Below, piece after piece: positions 7,105 through 7,789 of a stretch of 7,789 nt of DNA (positions are counted from its first letter, which is position 1; each line of letters begins with the position of its first letter). The DNA is from an uncultured Collinsella sp. (GTDB lineage Bacteria; Actinomycetota; Coriobacteriia; Coriobacteriales; Coriobacteriaceae). Made by a program: the position numbers and the translations under genes. Under the pieces are notes generated by a model. The model worked only from the letters and a program-made list of their open reading frames with translations. It was not told the origin of the DNA and searched no databases. The DNA is taken from the NCBI GenBank assembly GCA_902470915.1, contig CABRIB010000090.1, forward strand, positions 1 to 7,789, read 5' to 3'.

Positions 7105-7742
7105 ATGATTGCAAAGACCATTCGCACCTGTTTTCCGATCGCTGCGGCTGCCGTTTCCGACAAGGCCGAGGAGATCAACAAGCTCAACGTCTTCCCCGTG
7201 CCCGATGGCGATACCGGCACCAACATGTCGCTCACGCTCGCCTCGGTGACCAAGGAGCTCTCTGCCCTTCCCGCCGATGCCGATATGGAGGCCATCGCCG
7301 GTGCCATCACCCACGGCTCTCTCATGGGCGCTCGCGGTAACTCCGGCGTTATTACCTCGCAGATTCTTCGCGGCGTGGCCGAGGGCCTTGTCTCTGCCGA
7401 CGAGCCTATTACGTCCGCCAACATTGCCTTCGCCTTCCGTCGTGCCGTCAAGGTCGCCTTCCAGGCTGTCCGCAAGCCCATCGAGGGCACGATCCTCACG
7501 GTCCTGCGCGATGTCTCGACCAAGGCCGATGAGTGCGAGAAGAAGAAGTTCTCGGCCGAGGATGCGCTCGATGCTATCGTCGTCGAGGCGTACCAGTCCG
7601 TCGCCCGCACGCCCGACCTGCTGCCCGTTCTGAAGGAGAACGGCGTGGTCGACTCCGGCGCCTTTGGCTTCGCCATCTTCCTTGAGAACTTTGTGGCTGC
7701 TGCACTTGGCCGCAGCACCGTTGTCGAGGATTTCTCCGCTAC
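7105..7742 (+). CDS. fakA: Fatty acid kinase subunit FakA-like (YloV), DhaL/DAK2 domain, 3' partial
   Basis: N-terminal 212 residues of a protein whose family members have about 540-560, so the middle and C-terminal domains are lost at the contig end. No stop occurs before the adapter at 7743. The visible part is the DhaL (DAK2) ATP-binding domain: LNVFPVPDGDTGTNMSLTL (residues 27-45), where Asp34 and Asp36 belong to the magnesium-binding set; GARGNSGVITSQILRG (75-90), the nucleotide-binding loop; KPIEGTILTVLRD; and VVDSGAFGF (181-189). In the Fak system, FakA phosphorylates fatty acids delivered by a FakB binding protein, feeding exogenous or recycled acyl chains into phospholipid synthesis. 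The start ATG 7105 has GGAG at 7089-7092, a rather long 12-base spacing, but no better in-frame start is visible. It follows the Asp23-like gene by 27 bp. FakA is preferred over glycerone kinase DhaL because of the N-terminal NKLNVFPVPDGDTG form and the YloU-like neighbour. The FakB-binding part cannot be seen. Confidence 0.88.
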
Positions 7743-7789
7743 CTGTCTCTTATACACATCTCCGAGCCCACGAGACGGACTCCTATCTC
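7743..7789 (-). other. Untrimmed Illumina Nextera i7 adapter, inverse copy (artefact)
   Basis: Reverse complement of the adapter at the window start: the Tn5 mosaic end CTGTCTCTTATACACATCT (7743-7761), the rest of the read-2 adapter to 7776, index GGACTCCT (7777-7784) and ATCTC from the P7 primer. A spurious minus-strand frame entering from here begins MYKRQ, the other familiar translation of this adapter. Genomic sequence ends at 7742. Confidence 0.98.

Noticed and set aside
6544..7314. 256-residue minus-strand frame antisense to the Asp23-like gene and fakA
   Set aside because: It runs through the tRNA terminator and antisense to two recognised genes, so it is a shadow.

Overview
This window is an ordinary core-genome segment of a high-GC bacterium. 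Untrimmed sequencing adapter sits on both ends, and genomic DNA runs from 49 to 7742. The gene content, the strong G/C third-position bias and the SigA-type sigma factor with an acidic/basic N-terminal insert point to an Actinomycetota lineage. Class Coriobacteriia, for example a Collinsella-like gut organism, is my best guess. That guess rests on remembered gene order and protein style, not on a search. All genes lie on the + strand.

Layout: (1) 1-48 is Illumina Nextera i7 adapter. (2) 49-4802 is a tightly packed cluster: the 3' part of a DHH-family phosphoesterase (nrnA-like), then truB, ribF and dnaG. truB/ribF overlap by 4 bp and ribF/dnaG by 8 bp, so the cluster is probably one translationally coupled operon. 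(3) 4803-4912 is a leader with a dyad and a candidate extended -10 promoter, followed by rpoD/sigA (4913-6262) and a hairpin terminator. (4) 6311-6366 is a near-perfect 56-bp palindrome that is neither gene nor ordinary terminator. (5) A self-contained tRNA-Asn(GTT) unit follows, with promoter, tRNA and terminator (about 6371-6561). (6) A short leader precedes an Asp23/Gls24-family gene (6721-7077) and the first 212 codons of a fakA/yloV-type DhaL-domain kinase (7105-7742), cut by the contig end. (7) 7743-7789 is the same adapter in inverse orientation.

The genes cover RNA turnover (NrnA), tRNA pseudouridylation (TruB), FMN/FAD synthesis (RibF), replication priming (DnaG), housekeeping transcription (RpoD), translation (tRNA-Asn) and envelope/fatty-acid metabolism (Asp23-like protein and FakA-like subunit). 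The region joins the translation-linked nrnA-truB-ribF group to the dnaG-rpoD pair. I see no phage, CRISPR, toxin-antitoxin or defence system. The best candidate for something undescribed is the 56-bp palindromic element between rpoD and the tRNA. Two start codons (rpoD and the Asp23-like gene) are better placed at internal GTG codons than at the longest ATG, because strong Shine-Dalgarno sequences precede those GTGs.
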